The notes: generated by a model not told the origin, from the letters alone. A DNA stretch of 64,000 nucleotides from Planctomycetota bacterium (GCA_003670925.1 QWQG01000129.1:1-64000); one strand, 5' to 3'; shown: positions 49,379 through 59,879, numbered from the stretch's first letter. Translations and numbers: made by a program.

Positions 49379-51499
49379 ATGACTGTGGTTGTGGGTGGTA
49401 TGATCCTGAGCATGACAAATTCCACTTCACTTAGCCTCCCAATCCTCAACCTTGCGGATCCGGATTCGGATCCATTGGCAACTCTGCAGGCCCAAGAGCG
49501 TACTGCCTGCCAGCGAAAACCACTGCCGATGACAATGGCAGAAGCGCTCGAACGCGGCTGGGATGAACTGGACGTCGTCTTCGTGACAGGTGATGCCTAC
49601 ATTGACCATCCCAGTTTTGCCAGCGCCATTCTTGGCCGTGTGCTGGAGGCCGGTGGATTTCGCGTCGGCATTGTCAGTCAGCCCGACTGGCGGTCCTGTG
49701 ATGCTTGGCGGACGTTTGGAAAGCCGAGACTGTACTTCGCGATCAGCGCGGGGAATATGGACTCGATGATCAATCACTATACCGCCAATCGAAAAGTGCG
49801 GAATGACGATGCGTACTCCCCTGGAGGCCGGATCGGACTGCGACCAGATCGAGCCACGCTGGGATACTGCCAGCGGGCTCGGGAAGCGTATCCGGGGGTC
49901 CCTGTGATCGCCGGAGGAGTGGAAGCTTCGCTGCGGCGTCTGGCCCATTACGACTATTGGAGTGACAAAGTTCGCCGCTCTATTTTGCTGGATGCCAAAG
50001 CGGACTTGGTGGGGTTCGGGATGGGGGAAGATACGATTCTGGAAATCTCCAGAAGGCTGGCTGCTGGTGAAACGGTGCGTGACCTGCGCGATATGCGGGG
50101 CATGGCGTATGTCTTGGGTGCGAAGGAATCGGAAGAGCGTTTTGGAGATCCGTCGCAAGAGCCGACGTTTCTGCGTCTGCCGAGTTTCGAAACTGTCGCG
50201 ACGGACAAGCCGGCATTTGCTGAAGCGACAAAGATCATCCACAATGAAACGAATCCCTACAACGCCAAAGGACTCGTGCAGTTCCATGATCGACAGGCTG
50301 TGGTCTGCAATCCTCCGCGATTTCCGATTTCGCGGGCAGCCATGGACTCGATCTACGGTTTCCCCTACACCCGCAGACCGCATCCATCGTATGTCGAAAA
50401 GATCCCTGCGTTTGAGATGATTAAGGATTCCGTGACGATCATGCGCGGCTGTTTCGGTGGCTGCACGTTTTGTTCGATCACCACTCATCAGGGAAGAATC
50501 ATTCAATCTCGCAGTCATGACTCGGTGATCGGCGAGATCGAAGCCATGACGCGTGACCCGCAGTTCAAGGGTGTCATTAGCGATATTGGCGGTCCGACGG
50601 CAAATATGTATGAAATGCGGTGTTCGCGTCCCGAAGTCGAGGCCAAATGTCGGCGGCAATCGTGCGTGCATCCGACGATTTGCAAATTACTGGGAACCGA
50701 TCATGGGCCGCTGGTGAAACTGATGAAGGATGCGCGGGAAACACCGGGCATCAAGAAAGTATTCGTCGCCAGTGGGATTCGCATGGATCTTGCCCGTCGA
50801 TCGCCGGAGTACATGCAGGACTTGGTGCGGCATCATGTGGGCGGGCATCTGAAAGTCGCACCGGAACACTCAGACGCCGGCGTGCTCACTCTCATGCGAA
50901 AGCCGGACAGCGACGATTTTGAACAATTTGCCGAAGTGTTTGACCGCGAGTCGAAGGCTGCCGGAAAGAAGCAGTACATCATCCCGTACTACATCGCGAG
51001 CCACCCCGGAAGCGACCTGCATGCGATGATTGACCTAGCATTGTTTCTGAAACGCAATGGTTACCGCCCTGATCAGGTACAAGATTTCATTCCTGCGCCT
51101 TTCGATGTGGCCACGGCCATGTATTACACGGGGATCGACCCGTTCACGAAGAAACCGGTGTACGTGGCTCAACATCTGCGCGATCGAAAATTGCAGCGTG
51201 CCCTGATGCAGTTCTTCAAGCCGGAAAATTATTTTGATGTGCGTAAAGCTCTTGAACAGGCGGGTCGCCAGGATCTGATCGGAGCAGGCTGCGACTGCCT
51301 GATTCCCTCCAATCCTCCTCGCGAGGCACTGGATAAACGCCGGGCAGATGCGAACACGCGGATTCGCGGCGAATACGTCCACACAATCCCGGCCGAGGGC
51401 GCAGGCGCAGGAGCACCAAAGGGAAAAGGGTCAAAGAAGCAGTCTCGAAATACCCCAGGTAAGGGCTATCGCCCCGGACGATCGAGCGCCAAGGAGTGA
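49379..51499 (+). CDS. YgiQ-family radical SAM protein
   Basis: [16 protein letters not shown], radical [27 protein letters not shown]. Start may be downstream (e.g. 49412). Confidence 0.92.
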   Translation: MTVVVGGMILSMTNSTSLSLPILNLADPDSDPLATLQAQERTACQRKPLPMTMAEALERGWDELDVVFVTGDAYIDHPSFASAILGRVLEAGGFRVGIVSQPDWRSCDAWRTFGKPRLYFAISAGNMDSMINHYTANRKVRNDDAYSPGGRIGLRPDRATLGYCQRAREAYPGVPVIAGGVEASLRRLAHYDYWSDKVRRSILLDAKADLVGFGMGEDTILEISRRLAAGETVRDLRDMRGMAYVLGAKESEERFGDPSQEPTFLRLPSFETVATDKPAFAEATKIIHNETNPYNAKGLVQFHDRQAVVCNPPRFPISRAAMDSIYGFPYTRRPHPSYVEKIPAFEMIKDSVTIMRGCFGGCTFCSITTHQGRIIQSRSHDSVIGEIEAMTRDPQFKGVISDIGGPTANMYEMRCSRPEVEAKCRRQSCVHPTICKLLGTDHGPLVKLMKDARETPGIKKVFVASGIRMDLARRSPEYMQDLVRHHVGGHLKVAPEHSDAGVLTLMRKPDSDDFEQFAEVFDRESKAAGKKQYIIPYYIASHPGSDLHAMIDLALFLKRNGYRPDQVQDFIPAPFDVATAMYYTGIDPFTKKPVYVAQHLRDRKLQRALMQFFKPENYFDVRKALEQAGRQDLIGAGCDCLIPSNPPREALDKRRADANTRIRGEYVHTIPAEGAGAGAPKGKGSKKQSRNTPGKGYRPGRSSAKE

Positions 51500-51574
51500 G
51501 CGTTTGCCGTCAGGCGGAAACTGATCCCTCACGATTAGGACGCCAGCCCTGAAGGCGCGGTGGGGCGGTGTCCG

Positions 51575-52294
51575 CTAGGAATGAAGCCGAGGCGAAGCTT
51601 TGGCGTTCGTCGGCAATTTTGGATCGTCCCAGAGACGAAAGCCGCCGACGAATGCATTCTGATTCGGGCAGATTTCCACACCCTCTGGCAGTTTCTTAAG
51701 GAGGCTGGCGTTTCCGCCACCAAGTGCCACGTAGTCGGGTTCCAGCGCCTCACGTAGCCGCTGGACGACATCAAAAACTGCCAGCCGCCACTTCTTCTTA
51801 CCAAGACGTTCCAAACCGGCGAGACCGACGTAATCTTCGAACGTCTTTTTCTTATATGGCAGGTGGGCCAGTTCCATCGGCACAATGACGCCATCCACAA
51901 TCATCGTTGATCCAAGTCCCGTTCCGAGGCCAAGGAACAACATCGAGTCTCCGTGATAACTTCCCAATGCCTGCATGGCAGCATCGTTGATAATCTTCAC
52001 CGGACAACCAAACGCCGCGTGGAAGTCGAATCTGACCCAGCCGCTCCCAAGGTTATGCGGTTCGTGCAGAATCCGACCGTTAATCACGGGAGCCGGGACG
52101 CCGATTGTGACGGCGTCGTATTTCCAATCACCAGCCAGTTGCTGAATTCCGGCAACAGCCTTCTGTGCCGTGAGCCTGCGTCCGGACGAGAATTCTCGCC
52201 GCTCGTCGTTTCCGGTTGTGGCTTTCAGTTTGACATGCGTGCCGCCGACATCCACAACAAGAATGTTCGGCCGCGGCTGGACTTTTGAACCCAT
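51575..52294 (-). CDS. ROK-family / polyphosphate glucokinase-like sugar kinase
   Basis: NILVVDVGGTHVKLKAT, VPAPVINGRI, INDAAMQALGSY, LFLGLGTGLGSTMI. Confidence 0.85.
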   Translation of the reverse strand: MGSKVQPRPNILVVDVGGTHVKLKATTGNDERREFSSGRRLTAQKAVAGIQQLAGDWKYDAVTIGVPAPVINGRILHEPHNLGSGWVRFDFHAAFGCPVKIINDAAMQALGSYHGDSMLFLGLGTGLGSTMIVDGVIVPMELAHLPYKKKTFEDYVGLAGLERLGKKKWRLAVFDVVQRLREALEPDYVALGGGNASLLKKLPEGVEICPNQNAFVGGFRLWDDPKLPTNAKASPRLHS

Positions 52295-52459
52295 GTAATT
52301 TTCCCTTGGATATTTCGCCCTACATCACACATTCTGTCCAGCAGGGACAAGGAGCACGGCTCCGAATTCTTACCAAACAGGCTCAGCGCCACGCGTGCCC
52401 ACGCTGGGGATAAACCACGTTCAGAATGGAAACCTGAATTTCGGAGCCAGCGGTGATTC

Positions 52460-52915
52460 TCAGTCAATTTTAGGCTCGAGTTCCAGTGCCTTGTCGCGAT
52501 CTGCTTTTGCATGAACATCATCTCCGAGTGACTCATAGGCCCGGCCGCGCATCAGGTAGGCGCGTGCATATTTCGGATTCAATTCAATCGCCTTGTTGAA
52601 GTCCGCAATTGCGGCATCCAGATGGCTGCTTTCCGACAGAATATTGAAACCACGCGCAAAGTAGGCTTCGGGGTTTTGGGGATCATCCTGAATCGCCTTG
52701 TCAAAGGCTGCCCGCGCTTCTTGGCTGAGGTCTGGATCCACCTGAGTCATCTTGCTGTCATCATTCTGGTCTGAGGTTTCAATCGACTGGACCTCAGTTG
52801 CATCAGATACCTTTTGCTCACCAGTTGAAATGTCGGCCTCTGATTTTGTTTCGGCACTACGGGTGCAGCCTGCAAGGGTCATCAGCATTATGAGGAATGT
52901 GGGAAAGCGTCGCAT
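52460..52915 (-). CDS. TPR-repeat lipoprotein
   Basis: Lipobox LMTLAGC; TPRs ARAAFDKAIQDDPQNPEAYFARGFN and AIADFNKAIELNPKYARAYLMRGRAYESLGD. Confidence 0.83.
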   Translation of the reverse strand: MRRFPTFLIMLMTLAGCTRSAETKSEADISTGEQKVSDATEVQSIETSDQNDDSKMTQVDPDLSQEARAAFDKAIQDDPQNPEAYFARGFNILSESSHLDAAIADFNKAIELNPKYARAYLMRGRAYESLGDDVHAKADRDKALELEPKID

Positions 52916-53242
52916 TTCGGAATTCTCCTGATTTTCTCAAACCCGTTTAGTCTACAAGAATCCACGGACATAAGAAGCCACCACGGATTTTTGAGCGTCC
53001 CGTTGCTGATGGATTGAACGTCGCAGGACAATTCCGAGGAAGGCGGGAATGATTCACAATATTACGCTTCATTCGGTATTTTCAGGGCCACCGGACTGGA
53101 ACGTGCGCGTGGACGTCGAATAATGCTCAAAGCACGTATGGGGCGGCCTCAATGGCTGTCTCTGGACTGAATTTCGAGCGGGAGCACCAGCTTTTGTTTG
53201 CATCTGCCTGACGGACAAAGCCCGGAACCTTGACATGACCTT

Positions 53243-54712
53243 ATGAAGCTGACCCTGAAAATCATCGTCTTATTTTTGGTTGTTGTCTGCGGTCTCGTGG
53301 GCGTAAGTGGCTATCTTTCTGTGCAGCGTGAAGTCGATTTTTTTGAAGTCGAAATGACAGCGCGGCACGGTCGCCTCGTAGCGACTGTCGAACCCATGCT
53401 TCGCGATGCATGGAGCTCTGCTGGTCGCGGTGGCATGCTGCAATTTGTGGCTCGGATTGCCGGCGACGAACAGCAGGTTCGCATCCGCTGGGTATGGCTT
53501 GACGAGACCGCCGACGATGCCACCCGGCCCGTAGCACCCCGCCAGTCGCTCGCCGGTCTTCCAACGAATCGTTTGACTTCCGTGCCTGTTCGTGAAACTG
53601 ATGGAGCAGGGTTGTATTGTTCTTATTTTCCAGTCGAATTTGGTGATGGTCGTCTGGGTGCCTTGGAAATGTCTGAATCGCTTGCCCGCCGGGATCAGTA
53701 TACTCAGGACACAATCATCCGCACGATTCTGCTCATGGGAGCGTTGATTGCGGCTGCCGTGCTGCTGGTGGCTTTTGCGGGATTGCGGTTGATCGGCCAA
53801 CCGCTGCAGGCGCTGATTCAAAAGACGCAGCAGGTTGCTGGTGGGGAACTTCGAACGCCAGTCATTGTGGGTGGCTCGGATGAACTTGCTCAATTAGCAA
53901 CAGCCCTGAATCAAATGTGCGAGAAACTGGACACATCACAGCAGGCAGTGCAACGAGAATCCGCCCAACGCATCGAAGCGATGGAGCAACTTCGCCACGG
54001 CGACCGCCTCAAAACTGTCGGGCGACTCGCATCCGGAGTTGCCCACGAACTTGGGACCCCGTTGAATGTCGTCATTGGGCGTGCCGGTCTGATTGCCGGG
54101 GGGAATCTTGGTGCTGACGACGTCAATAAAAGCGCAAAAGCCATTCAGACTGAGGCAACACGCATGACGGGCATTGTGCAGCAACTCCTCAACTTTGCTC
54201 GCCGCTCGACTCCGAAGCAGACGCTCTGTGATCTGAATCATGTCATCGATCTGACCATCAATCTGATGGAGCCAATCATTAAAAAAAAGAACGCACAGGT
54301 TTCAATTACGGAAAGACTCTCGGCGGGAATTACCGTCAACATTGATGCGGCTCAGATGCAGCAAGTGTTCTCAAATTTATTGATGAATGCCCTGTTATCC
54401 AGAGATGCGGGAGTTGCCGTCCAGATCGCCACCCAGCGTGGCGATGCCAGCTCATCCGAATTATCTGGCCACCAGTCGCGGCGTTGCGTCAGCATCACAG
54501 TGACCGACAACGGTACGGGGATTTCGGACGTCGATCTGCCGCATGTCTTTGAGCCGTTCTTCACCACGCGCGAGATCGGACAGGGCACCGGCCTAGGCCT
54601 CTCAATCTCACATGGAATTGTCTCGGAACATGGGGGCTGGATGACAGTCGTAAGTAGGCTTGGCGAAGGCACAACCTTTGCGGTATTTTTGCCAGTGGAG
54701 GTAGACCTGTGA
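53243..54712 (+). CDS. Two-component sensor histidine kinase (HAMP, HisKA, HATPase)
   Basis: Two N-terminal TMs, HAMP region, H-box ASGVAHELGTPLNVV, TDNGTGISDVDLPHVFEPFFTTREIGQGTGLGLSISHGIV. Confidence 0.93.
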   Translation: MKLTLKIIVLFLVVVCGLVGVSGYLSVQREVDFFEVEMTARHGRLVATVEPMLRDAWSSAGRGGMLQFVARIAGDEQQVRIRWVWLDETADDATRPVAPRQSLAGLPTNRLTSVPVRETDGAGLYCSYFPVEFGDGRLGALEMSESLARRDQYTQDTIIRTILLMGALIAAAVLLVAFAGLRLIGQPLQALIQKTQQVAGGELRTPVIVGGSDELAQLATALNQMCEKLDTSQQAVQRESAQRIEAMEQLRHGDRLKTVGRLASGVAHELGTPLNVVIGRAGLIAGGNLGADDVNKSAKAIQTEATRMTGIVQQLLNFARRSTPKQTLCDLNHVIDLTINLMEPIIKKKNAQVSITERLSAGITVNIDAAQMQQVFSNLLMNALLSRDAGVAVQIATQRGDASSSELSGHQSRRCVSITVTDNGTGISDVDLPHVFEPFFTTREIGQGTGLGLSISHGIVSEHGGWMTVVSRLGEGTTFAVFLPVEVDL

Positions 54713-56088
54713 AAGGGCATATTCTGGTCATTGACGACGAACGGAGCATGGTTGAACTTCTCGAAACCGACCTTGCTCTTCGAGGCTACAAGGTCAGCGG
54801 GTTCACGTCGTCCGCGGCTGCCTTGGAGACTCTTGCGGCCACTGATGCGCAAGTCGTGCTCACGGATTTTCATATGCCCAGCGTGAATGGTCTGCAGGTG
54901 TGTGAAAGAGTGGTTGCAAATCGTCCGGACATTCCCGTAGTGGTGATGACCGCTTTTGGCAGCATGGAAACCGCAATCGAAGCCATTCGCGTTGGCGCAT
55001 GGGATTTCGTGACCAAGCCGATTGAAATGGAGCTCCTGGCGGTCGTCATTGATCGGGCAGTCCGCCACCACAATTTGCAGGAAGAAGTGCGTCGCCTCAG
55101 CAACAATCCGGCACTCACGGACCATTTTGAAGGACTCATCGGATCGAGTCCTGTGATGCAAAAGCTCTTTGGTCAAATCCGGAAAATTGCGCCGATCATG
55201 GCAAATGTCCTGATCACCGGTGAGAGTGGCACGGGGAAGGAACTTGTCGCCCAGGCCATTCATCGTCAGAGTGAGCGAAAAGACGGACCGTTCGTCGGAA
55301 TCAACTGCGCCGCGATCCCTGAAAATCTCCTCGAGAGCGAATTGTTCGGCCACGCCAAAGGCGCGTTCACGGATGCGCGGACGGAGCGAAAGGGACTATT
55401 CCAGCAGGCCCAAGGCGGCACATTGTTCCTCGACGAAATCGGTGATTTCCCGCTCAGTCTGCAGGCCAAGCTGTTGCGAGCGATGGAGCAGCGGACTGTA
55501 CGTCCGGTTGGCAGCGATAAAGAGATCTCGTTTGATGCCCGAATTCTAACGGCCACGAATCGCGATTTGGATGTCGCCGTCGAAGAAGGGCGTTATCGTG
55601 AAGATTTCTATTTTCGCATCAACGTCATCCAATTGGATCTGCCTCCTCTGCGTTCCCGTGGAAACGATATCCTGCTGATCGCGCGTGCGCTGCTGCAGGT
55701 GTTTGCGCGCCAGATGGGCAAGCACGTGACGGATTTTCAAACATCGGTCGCTGAACGCCTCCTGAATTATGACTGGCCCGGCAACGTGCGCGAACTCCGA
55801 AACTTACTCGAACGAGCGGTGGCGCTGACAGAATTTGAAAAGCTGATCGTCGATGATCTGCCTGAGCGAATTCGGGACTATCGACAGTCCACATTCCGTA
55901 TTGACACTTCGAATCCCGCTGAGTTACAGACGCTAGAAGCCGTGGAACAGCAATACATTCAACGTGTGCTGAAGAGCGTTCAGGGAAACCGGACGGAAGC
56001 AGCTAGCATCCTTGGCGTTGATCGCAAGACGTTGTACCGTCGTCTGAAACAGGATGAAGATGCCGAGCGTGAGACGGGCGGCCGCTGA
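54709..56088 (+). CDS. NtrC-family sigma-54-dependent response regulator
   Basis: Receiver domain, AAA+ GESGTGKE, GAFTDA (variant of GAFTGA), C-terminal Fis-type HTH; GTGA overlap with the kinase gene. Confidence 0.95.
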   Translation: MKGHILVIDDERSMVELLETDLALRGYKVSGFTSSAAALETLAATDAQVVLTDFHMPSVNGLQVCERVVANRPDIPVVVMTAFGSMETAIEAIRVGAWDFVTKPIEMELLAVVIDRAVRHHNLQEEVRRLSNNPALTDHFEGLIGSSPVMQKLFGQIRKIAPIMANVLITGESGTGKELVAQAIHRQSERKDGPFVGINCAAIPENLLESELFGHAKGAFTDARTERKGLFQQAQGGTLFLDEIGDFPLSLQAKLLRAMEQRTVRPVGSDKEISFDARILTATNRDLDVAVEEGRYREDFYFRINVIQLDLPPLRSRGNDILLIARALLQVFARQMGKHVTDFQTSVAERLLNYDWPGNVRELRNLLERAVALTEFEKLIVDDLPERIRDYRQSTFRIDTSNPAELQTLEAVEQQYIQRVLKSVQGNRTEAASILGVDRKTLYRRLKQDEDAERETGGR

Positions 56089-56210
56089 GCCACGTCTGAC
56101 GGGGTCAACAGGCGAGGCATTCTGCCCCGTGAGGCACTCAGCCCCACGCAGGAATCGCGAGTCCGCCTCCCTTGGCTAAGCGAAACGCCCGAGAAATGAA
56201 CTTCCGCGCT

Positions 56211-56228
56211 CCGGCACGTGAAGTGCTT
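56211..56228 (+). promoter_or_regulatory. Candidate sigma-54 (-24/-12) promoter
   Basis: CCGGCACGTGAAGTGCTT versus YTGGCACGNNNNTTGCW; GG (56213-56214) and GC (56225-56226) separated by 10 nt. Confidence 0.4.
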
Positions 56229-56327
56229 CAAAGAGTCTCTAGTTCAGGATCAGTCAGGGGACCTTGTTGCTCAGTATTCGCCGAGCAGTTCGACCGACTG
56301 AATTTCTGAGAAATAGGGAGAGTCAGC

Positions 56328-57866
56328 ATGAAACTCACATCATTCAAAGGGATGGCAGCGGGCCTCGTGCTGTCAGCCGTCGGTGTTGCAGCCAGCGGCT
56401 TCACAACCGGAGCGTTACCCGCAACCTCTGGATCCACAATTCACTGGACGGATAACACTGCTGGGGACAAGGAGTCCGATCAACAGGCGGCATCGCACAA
56501 CTTTGCAAAGTCACTCTCGACTGCCTTTCGCGGGGCGTCAGAAAAGGTGATGCCTTCAGTTGTGACGATTCAGTCAACGGCGACTCAGAGTCCAAGCAGT
56601 GACAGTGCGCAACACGGGCAATTGCCGGAAGAACTTCGAGACAACCCACTCTTCAAGCGGTTCTTCGAAAATGGCCCCGAGGGTCAGCCCAACTCTTCGG
56701 AAGGCCAGCAACGAATAGGGATGGGATCTGGTGTCATCGTCGATGAATCAGGCATCATTTTGACGAACAACCATGTTGTCAACGGAGCAGACAAGCTGCT
56801 GATCAAACTTCACGACGGGCGTGAATTTGAAACGACAGAATGGAAGACCGACCCCAAGTCGGACATTGCCGTCGTAAAAATTAATAGTCCAACTAGTCTG
56901 CCAGCCGCCACTATTGGCAACAGTGACAAGATCGATATCGGAGACTGGGTGCTGGCTGTCGGCGCGCCTTTCGGACTCGATGAAACCGTGACCGCAGGCA
57001 TCATCAGTGCCAAGTCACGCGGGATCGGCATTACGGCTCGTGAGGAGTTTCTGCAGACAGATGCTGCGATTAACCCTGGTAACAGCGGTGGCCCGCTGGT
57101 GAACCTTGATGGAGAATTGGTCGGCATCAACACGGCAATTTCCAGCACCAGTGGCGGCTACCAAGGAATCGGATTCGCCGTTCCTGTGAATCTCGCCCGC
57201 TGGGTGGGCGATGAACTGATGGCTCACGGAACTGTGCAGAGAGCATTTCTAGGTGTTGGGATTCAGCCAATTGACGACACTCTGTCGAAACAGTTTGGCC
57301 TGAATACAGTCAAAGGAGCTGTGGTGACTGACGTCCGTCCGGGCAGTCCGGCAGCCATTGCAGGTTTGCAAAGTGGCGACGTAGTCGTGGAATTCGACGG
57401 GATGGCAATCCGCAGGCCAAGCGAATTACAGGGGCGTGTGGAGAGAGCGGCAGTGAATGAGGCTCACAAGGTTGTTTTGATTCGAGATGGAAAAACAGTA
57501 ACGGTCGAGGTGCGAGTTGAGGTCATGCCAACGAACGTCTCCGTTCCGGAGCCGGTGAAAACTGAAACCGCGGCTCCGTCAGAGTTCAACGGTCTTGGAC
57601 TTCAGTTGTCTGAGCTAAACGCGGATGTCGCCAAACAGCTCGGAATGGAAAATGTTACGGGGCTGGTGATTACCGGTGTCAGAGCTGGAAGTCCTGCGGA
57701 CTCTGCCGGTCTGACGGACGGGATCGTCATCAGCAAAGTCGGTCACACAGCAGTCAAGTCACTGGCCGATTTCTCAGCGGCGATGAAGAGCGTCTCTCTG
57801 AAAGACGGGGTCCTGCTGCTCGTCCGCGTCGGTGAGGCGTCACGATTTGTTGTGATTAAAGAATGA
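56328..57866 (+). CDS. DegP/DegQ/HtrA-type serine protease with two PDZ domains
   Basis: GSGVIVDESGIILTNNHVV, SDIAVVKI, NPGNSGGPLVNLDGELVGINTAI, two PDZ modules. Confidence 0.95.
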   Translation: MKLTSFKGMAAGLVLSAVGVAASGFTTGALPATSGSTIHWTDNTAGDKESDQQAASHNFAKSLSTAFRGASEKVMPSVVTIQSTATQSPSSDSAQHGQLPEELRDNPLFKRFFENGPEGQPNSSEGQQRIGMGSGVIVDESGIILTNNHVVNGADKLLIKLHDGREFETTEWKTDPKSDIAVVKINSPTSLPAATIGNSDKIDIGDWVLAVGAPFGLDETVTAGIISAKSRGIGITAREEFLQTDAAINPGNSGGPLVNLDGELVGINTAISSTSGGYQGIGFAVPVNLARWVGDELMAHGTVQRAFLGVGIQPIDDTLSKQFGLNTVKGAVVTDVRPGSPAAIAGLQSGDVVVEFDGMAIRRPSELQGRVERAAVNEAHKVVLIRDGKTVTVEVRVEVMPTNVSVPEPVKTETAAPSEFNGLGLQLSELNADVAKQLGMENVTGLVITGVRAGSPADSAGLTDGIVISKVGHTAVKSLADFSAAMKSVSLKDGVLLLVRVGEASRFVVIKE

Positions 57867-57943
57867 AGACAAGACACGCCTAGGGCGGATCACTTTGCCA
57901 AGCAATTAAGAGTTAAGGCGAGCGGCAGAAATGAATCTACCGT

Positions 57944-58004
57944 AGCTGAATTCGCAAGAATTCAGGCCTCTTGCTCGAACAACTGAATTCTTGCGAATTC
58001 AGCT
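57944..58004. repeat. Paired GAATTC-GCAA-GAATTC palindromic repeat
   Basis: AGCTGAATTCGCAAGAATTCAG (57944-57965), 17-nt spacer, CTGAATTCTTGCGAATTCAGCT (57983-58004); the arms are exact reverse complements. Confidence 0.95.
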
Positions 58005-58049
58005 AGAACATTGGTCAGAAACATCCTGCCGCTGGCCTGAGTAAATTTG

Positions 58050-58081
58050 AGACGCCCGGTTTCTAAAAAAACCGGGCGTCT
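58050..58081. terminator. Strong intergenic hairpin, possible terminator
   Basis: AGACGCCCGGTTT-ctaaaa-AAACCGGGCGTCT: 13-bp perfect stem, 6-nt loop; only a weak T-tract follows. Confidence 0.6.
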
Positions 58082-58254
58082 ATGTTTGGCACCCACCCGG
58101 AAGCACGGCCACGGGTGAATAAGAATCAGAAAGATTGACTTGATCGAGAACATGTTCAGCGAGAAATGAGTTCTCGTAGCACCGCCGCATGTTTCTCGGT
58201 ACCCTGCGGGCCTAACACACCTGCCTCTGCTGTCTCAATTTTGCAAGCCATTTC

Positions 58255-58995
58255 ATGCTGGAACTCCGCAATCCCCACAGTATTAAAGCCGCGCTTGAAA
58301 TGCGGCCGAAGGCCGTGAAACTCGTCAGCATCCATGCTGAAAATCCCGGCGAACCGTGGGATTCTGTCGTAAAGCTCGCCCAGGAAAACGGAGTTCCCGT
58401 TCGGGTTGGCGCGCCAGAGCAACGCGATCACCGTGGCCAGAAAAGCGGACGCGAAACAGAACGCACGGGAGCCGGTTCGGCGACTGTCGAGCCACCGTCG
58501 CCGATTCCCTTGGAATTCCTCTGGAATACCGATGAGGCATCTACCGGATTATGGCTCGCGCTTGATCAAGTCCAAGATCCTCAAAACCTAGGCGCGATTT
58601 TTCGCCTTGCAGGATTCTTCGGAGTCCGCGGCATCGTGCTCACCAAAGATCGCAGTGCTTCGGTCAATGCGACGGTCTGTGATGTGTCGGCTGGGGGGGC
58701 CGAGCACGTTCCTTTCGCGGTCATCGCAAATCTCGCGCAGGCAATGGAGAAAGCTCAGCAAAATCAGATCTGGGTTTTGGGAACCTGTGAACGAGCCGAC
58801 TCGACCATTTACGCCGTACAGCGTGATCGCAACTGGATGCTGGTGCTGGGCAATGAAGGTTCCGGTCTGCGCCGGCTGACGCGCGAACGCTGCGATCAAC
58901 TTGCTTCGCTGCCTCCGCTGGGGCCGATCCCGTCGCTGAACGTCGCAACCGCCGCCGCCGCCTGCTTGGCTATTCTGACAACCCGGACGAACTGA
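58255..58995 (+). CDS. TrmH/SpoU-family RNA 2'-O-methyltransferase (RlmB-like)
   Basis: LALDQVQDPQNLGAIFRLAGFFGVRGIVL, LVLGNEGSGL, IPSLNVATAAAACL. Confidence 0.9.
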   Translation: MLELRNPHSIKAALEMRPKAVKLVSIHAENPGEPWDSVVKLAQENGVPVRVGAPEQRDHRGQKSGRETERTGAGSATVEPPSPIPLEFLWNTDEASTGLWLALDQVQDPQNLGAIFRLAGFFGVRGIVLTKDRSASVNATVCDVSAGGAEHVPFAVIANLAQAMEKAQQNQIWVLGTCERADSTIYAVQRDRNWMLVLGNEGSGLRRLTRERCDQLASLPPLGPIPSLNVATAAAACLAILTTRTN

Positions 58996-59009
58996 ACGGA
59001 CGGTGAGTC

Positions 59010-59804
59010 ATGGAACTTCGTGCATTCGCTGAACAAGTTCTGTTCGCAGATGAACTGACCCTCAAAATTTCGCGGATCACAGCATCGCTGGTCGATCACA
59101 ATCCAGGCGGTGCGGTTCGCGTGACGCAACCAATCCGGCCCTCAAATTTGCAGTTTGCCGAGCGCAAAAAAGCACCTGCTATGCCCAAAGCCGAAGCCTT
59201 GAAGGATGTCCGGAAACGCGCTCTCGCGCATCATGTTATGGCCAATCATGAACTGCAAGCGTTGGAAGTCATGGCCATGGTGTTGCTGGCATTTCCAAAT
59301 GCTCCGACAGATTTTCGCATGGGACTTGCGTGTGTCATGTTCGATGAGCAACGTCATACGCGAATGCATGTTCAGCGCTGCGCTGAACTCGGTATCCGTT
59401 TTGGTGATTATCCTGTCAACGGCTGGATCTGGAAAAAAGCTCAGGACTACAACTCCACGCTGGAATACGTTGCTGGCCTGCCGTTGGTGTTCGAAGGTGC
59501 AAACCTTGATCATACGGCCGAATTTGAACAGTACTTCCGCGCCGCTGGTGATCGCCGCAGTGCCGCGATCATGCGGGCCATTCATAAGGACGAAATTCGA
59601 CATGTCGAATTCGGGCTGAACTGGCTGCGACAACTCAAGCCGGCAGGCCTGTCCGACTGGGATGCATGGACCGCCGCGTTGCATTGGCCGATTCGCCCGT
59701 CCAAAGCCCGTGGGGATCTGTTTCAGCGCGAAGCGCGTCTGCAGGCCGGATTGACACCAGAATTCATCGATCGGCTGGAAGCCTTTCATGAAACCCGCGA
59801 TTAA
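59010..59804 (+). CDS. DUF455 ferritin-like protein
   Basis: ALAHHVMANHELQALEVMAMVLLAFPN, FDEQRHTRMHVQR, KDEIRHVEFGLNW (metal-binding E..H pairs). Confidence 0.82.
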   Translation: MELRAFAEQVLFADELTLKISRITASLVDHNPGGAVRVTQPIRPSNLQFAERKKAPAMPKAEALKDVRKRALAHHVMANHELQALEVMAMVLLAFPNAPTDFRMGLACVMFDEQRHTRMHVQRCAELGIRFGDYPVNGWIWKKAQDYNSTLEYVAGLPLVFEGANLDHTAEFEQYFRAAGDRRSAAIMRAIHKDEIRHVEFGLNWLRQLKPAGLSDWDAWTAALHWPIRPSKARGDLFQREARLQAGLTPEFIDRLEAFHETRD

Positions 59805-59824
59805 ACATGTCAGGGTCGAATGGC

Positions 59825-59846
59825 GTTGAATTCGCAAGAATTCAAC
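59825..59846. repeat. Single GAATTC-GCAA-GAATTC palindrome
   Basis: GTTGAATTC-GCAA-GAATTCAAC: 9-bp perfect stem, 4-nt loop, between convergent genes. Confidence 0.92.
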
Positions 59847-59879
59847 GATCAGAGCAAAGGAACATTCGCGGCCGCATGC

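Noticed and set aside
49427-50671. 414-aa minus-strand ORF antisense to the YgiQ-type gene
   Set aside because: Shadow ORF: the opposite strand has clear radical SAM motifs; the antisense product is Arg/His/Pro-rich with no recognisable domain.
54352-55353. 333-aa minus-strand ORF across the kinase/regulator junction
   Set aside because: Antisense to two well-supported genes; no recognisable motifs.
55363-55380. GAFTDA instead of GAFTGA in the sigma-54 activator as a standalone anomaly
   Set aside because: Variants of this loop are known in NtrC-family proteins; by itself not strong evidence for altered function.
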